Origin: Rutidosis leptorrhynchoides | Lineage: Eukaryota > Streptophyta > Magnoliopsida > Asterales > Asteraceae | Reading direction: 5' to 3' | Assembly: GCF_046630445.1 (NCBI RefSeq) | Contig: NC_092341.1 | Coordinates: forward strand, 261,567,001-261,631,000 | DNA length: 64,000 nt | Shown: one piece after another, positions 62,555 to 64,000 of the stretch | Position numbering within the stretch: position 1 is the first letter of the stretch | How the letters are laid out: every line of letters begins with the position of its first letter | Translations under genes and position numbers: made by a program | Notes under the pieces: generated by a model | Told to the model about the DNA's origin: nothing | Database searches by the model: none | What the model saw: only the letters and a program-made list of their open reading frames with translations

Positions 62555-62633
62555 TTTTATAGCATCAGGCCAGACTTTTGCCTCCATGCGATCGCATGGA
62601 TTTATAGGCTTGTGGCCATGCGATCGCATGGCC
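62555..62633 (-). promoter_or_regulatory. Paired palindromes and TATA box in the Gypsy 3' LTR
   Basis: TCCATGCGATCGCATGGA (62583-62600) and GGCCATGCGATCGCATGGCC (62614-62633). The shared cores are 32 bp apart, and the nearer one lies about 21 bp from CTATAAAA on the minus strand. Same layout as at 49413-49490. Confidence 0.75.
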
Positions 62634-63635
62634 TCAGATTCCAGCTCACAAATTTTTGTTTTCTTGTTTGTCGACATAATATTAAATTAATATAAATATA
62701 ATATATATAATTTATATAATTAATTATATATTATATTAAATTCACGTGCATAGTTGACTTGTAATTTTTGTTCCGATAAGTCGTACGTCATCACTCGACT
62801 TATGTCCCGGTTCCGGTTTTTCGAATGTCCTTTCGTACCTTTAGAACAATTGCATTTTACGTTTCGTGTCACGTACCTTTGTCAAAATATAGCCTTAAAT
62901 TATTCATAAACTATACCACTCATAGTATAACTTAAACTTTCAAATGTTTTGGTCATTTACTTCTATAAATCACCGTCTCGCTATTTGTTAATATATATAT
63001 ATAATATATACATTTTTATTTTGAAATAGTGTTTTACTGTAGCAAAGTTACTGTAGCAAAGTCATATTTTAATGTAGCAATTCACTGTAGCAAGTCAATT
63101 TCACTGTAGCAAATAGTGATTTTCGAAAACACTGTAGCATTTTGAGTAATGTGGCAATTTGAAAACACTGTAGCAAATTAGTGTTTAACTGGTTCATCTT
63201 AAACGCTTTAGTTAACTTATCTAAATATCAATTGAATCAATAAACAAATGTTACTATCGTTTATTATATATATGTATATATCTTTTTAATATACATAAAT
63301 CAGTTTTTAAATACACATTGGAAGTTATTTATAAATAAATTTTAATAACAAATATTTCAACTTATCATATACATTCAAATAGATATTTAAACCAATAAGT
63401 TTAATGTACGGTATCAAACAATTAATACATTGTTACCTTTTCATGTTATAGTATATATGTATCTATTTACATATAATTGTTCGCGAATCGTCGAAAACAA
63501 CCGAAGGGTATTTAAATATATAAAAGTAATTCAAAAATTTTGAGATTCAGTTTTACAGACTTTGCTTATCATGTCAGAAATGTTAATCATACAAAGATTA
63601 AGTTTAAATTTAGTCAAAATTTCTGGGTCATCACA

Positions 63636-64000
63636 GTACCTACCCGTTAAAGAAATTTCGTCCCGAAATTTGAGTGAGGTCGTCATGGCTAACAATAAAA
63701 ATATTTTCATGACGAATATGAGTTGATAAATAGAATTTTATTACCGTTGAGTAATATGGATAAAACAATCCAATTACTCGAAGCGTATAAGAGAAGTTAT
63801 CGTAATAGAGTGAAATGGAGAATAGAGATGCGTCTTATCTCTTGACGTAGTAACGATTGATTTCCGGAATTTAAAGAATAGAAAATCTTCATTATCTAAA
63901 TAAGATTTGATTCTTCAGAAATTAAGGAAATTATGATTTCCTTTGATTAAATGCGTAATCTACCTCGATTGCTGTGTCGGATATTTCGCTATAAATTGAC
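63636..64000 (-). mobile_element. Start of the internal region of the Gypsy element, continuing beyond the window
   Basis: Begins with the polypurine tract region next to the 3' LTR. The remaining 330 bp shows no clear pol codons; it would be 3' untranslated sequence of the element. The rest lies outside the window. Confidence 0.6.

Larger units (their letters stand above)
61200..63635 (-). repeat. 3' LTR of a minus-strand Gypsy element
   Basis: Bounded by TGTGACGATCG (61200) and GGGTCATCACA (63635), a TG...CA pair. On its right, the minus strand reads CGGGACGAAATTTCTTTAAC then GGGTAGGTAC, the polypurine tract region that precedes a 3' LTR. TATA box on the minus strand at about 62555-62562 (CTATAAAA), paired palindromes upstream, and ACTGTAGC repeats at 63030-63180. 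Same family style as the solo LTR at 49041. Confidence 0.8.

Overview
This is nuclear DNA of a flowering plant, very probably a eudicot and possibly Asteraceae. The family guess rests on the look of the Gypsy LTRs and SINEs and is an inference. Supporting signs are GT-AG introns, very AT-rich spacers, Ty1-Copia and Ty3-Gypsy elements, Helitrons, a hAT element, tRNA-type SINEs and a block of plastid DNA. Only two kinds of host gene are supported: a two-exon TBL/DUF231 wall-polysaccharide O-acetyltransferase (26398-29943, +), and a six-exon coiled-coil protein with a C-terminal membrane anchor, present twice (7647-13372 and 32793-38300, both -). The two coiled-coil copies are predicted to differ at one residue. 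I found no RNA gene and no CRISPR array.

Layout. 1-1457 is the right part of an LTR that interrupts a minus-strand Copia element (1458-6367). 6368-20009 is duplication copy A: coiled-coil gene, a solo LTR with a Helitron at its edge, and Gypsy remains. After a junction with 17-19 bp of filler copied from nearby come a short unplaced piece (20027-20354) and a rearranged plastid insert (about 20355-26145) with psaB, rps2, atpI and rps2 pieces. Its atpI was hit by a 590-bp Helitron and a 2.45-kb solo LTR. The TBL gene starts about 250 bp beyond the plastid DNA. 30599-44882 is duplication copy B, which carries a hAT element absent from A and lacks a SINE present in A. 43248-52681 is nested minus-strand Gypsy material with a solo LTR inside. 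52682-55700 is a third copy (C) of the 3-kb solo-LTR/Helitron block. A Harbinger-type MITE, a Helitron-like element, about 2.7 kb with no recognised feature, and the 3' LTR of another Gypsy element (61200-63635) complete the window.

How it fits together. Copies A and B look like a direct tandem duplication with a unit of about 24.9 kb. Its junction at 20009-20026 places the start of unit B at the unplaced piece, plastid insert and TBL gene. If so, a first plastid insert and a first TBL copy should lie left of this window, beyond the Copia element. Several insertions can be ordered by empty sites: hAT only in B, SINE and Copia only in A, solo LTR and its Helitron in A, B and C. I see no convincing new multi-gene system. 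The most interesting signals are the filler junction, the patchy identity between A and B, the 3-kb block flanking a Gypsy fragment, and paired palindromes next to the TATA box of two Gypsy LTRs. All comparisons were made by eye.
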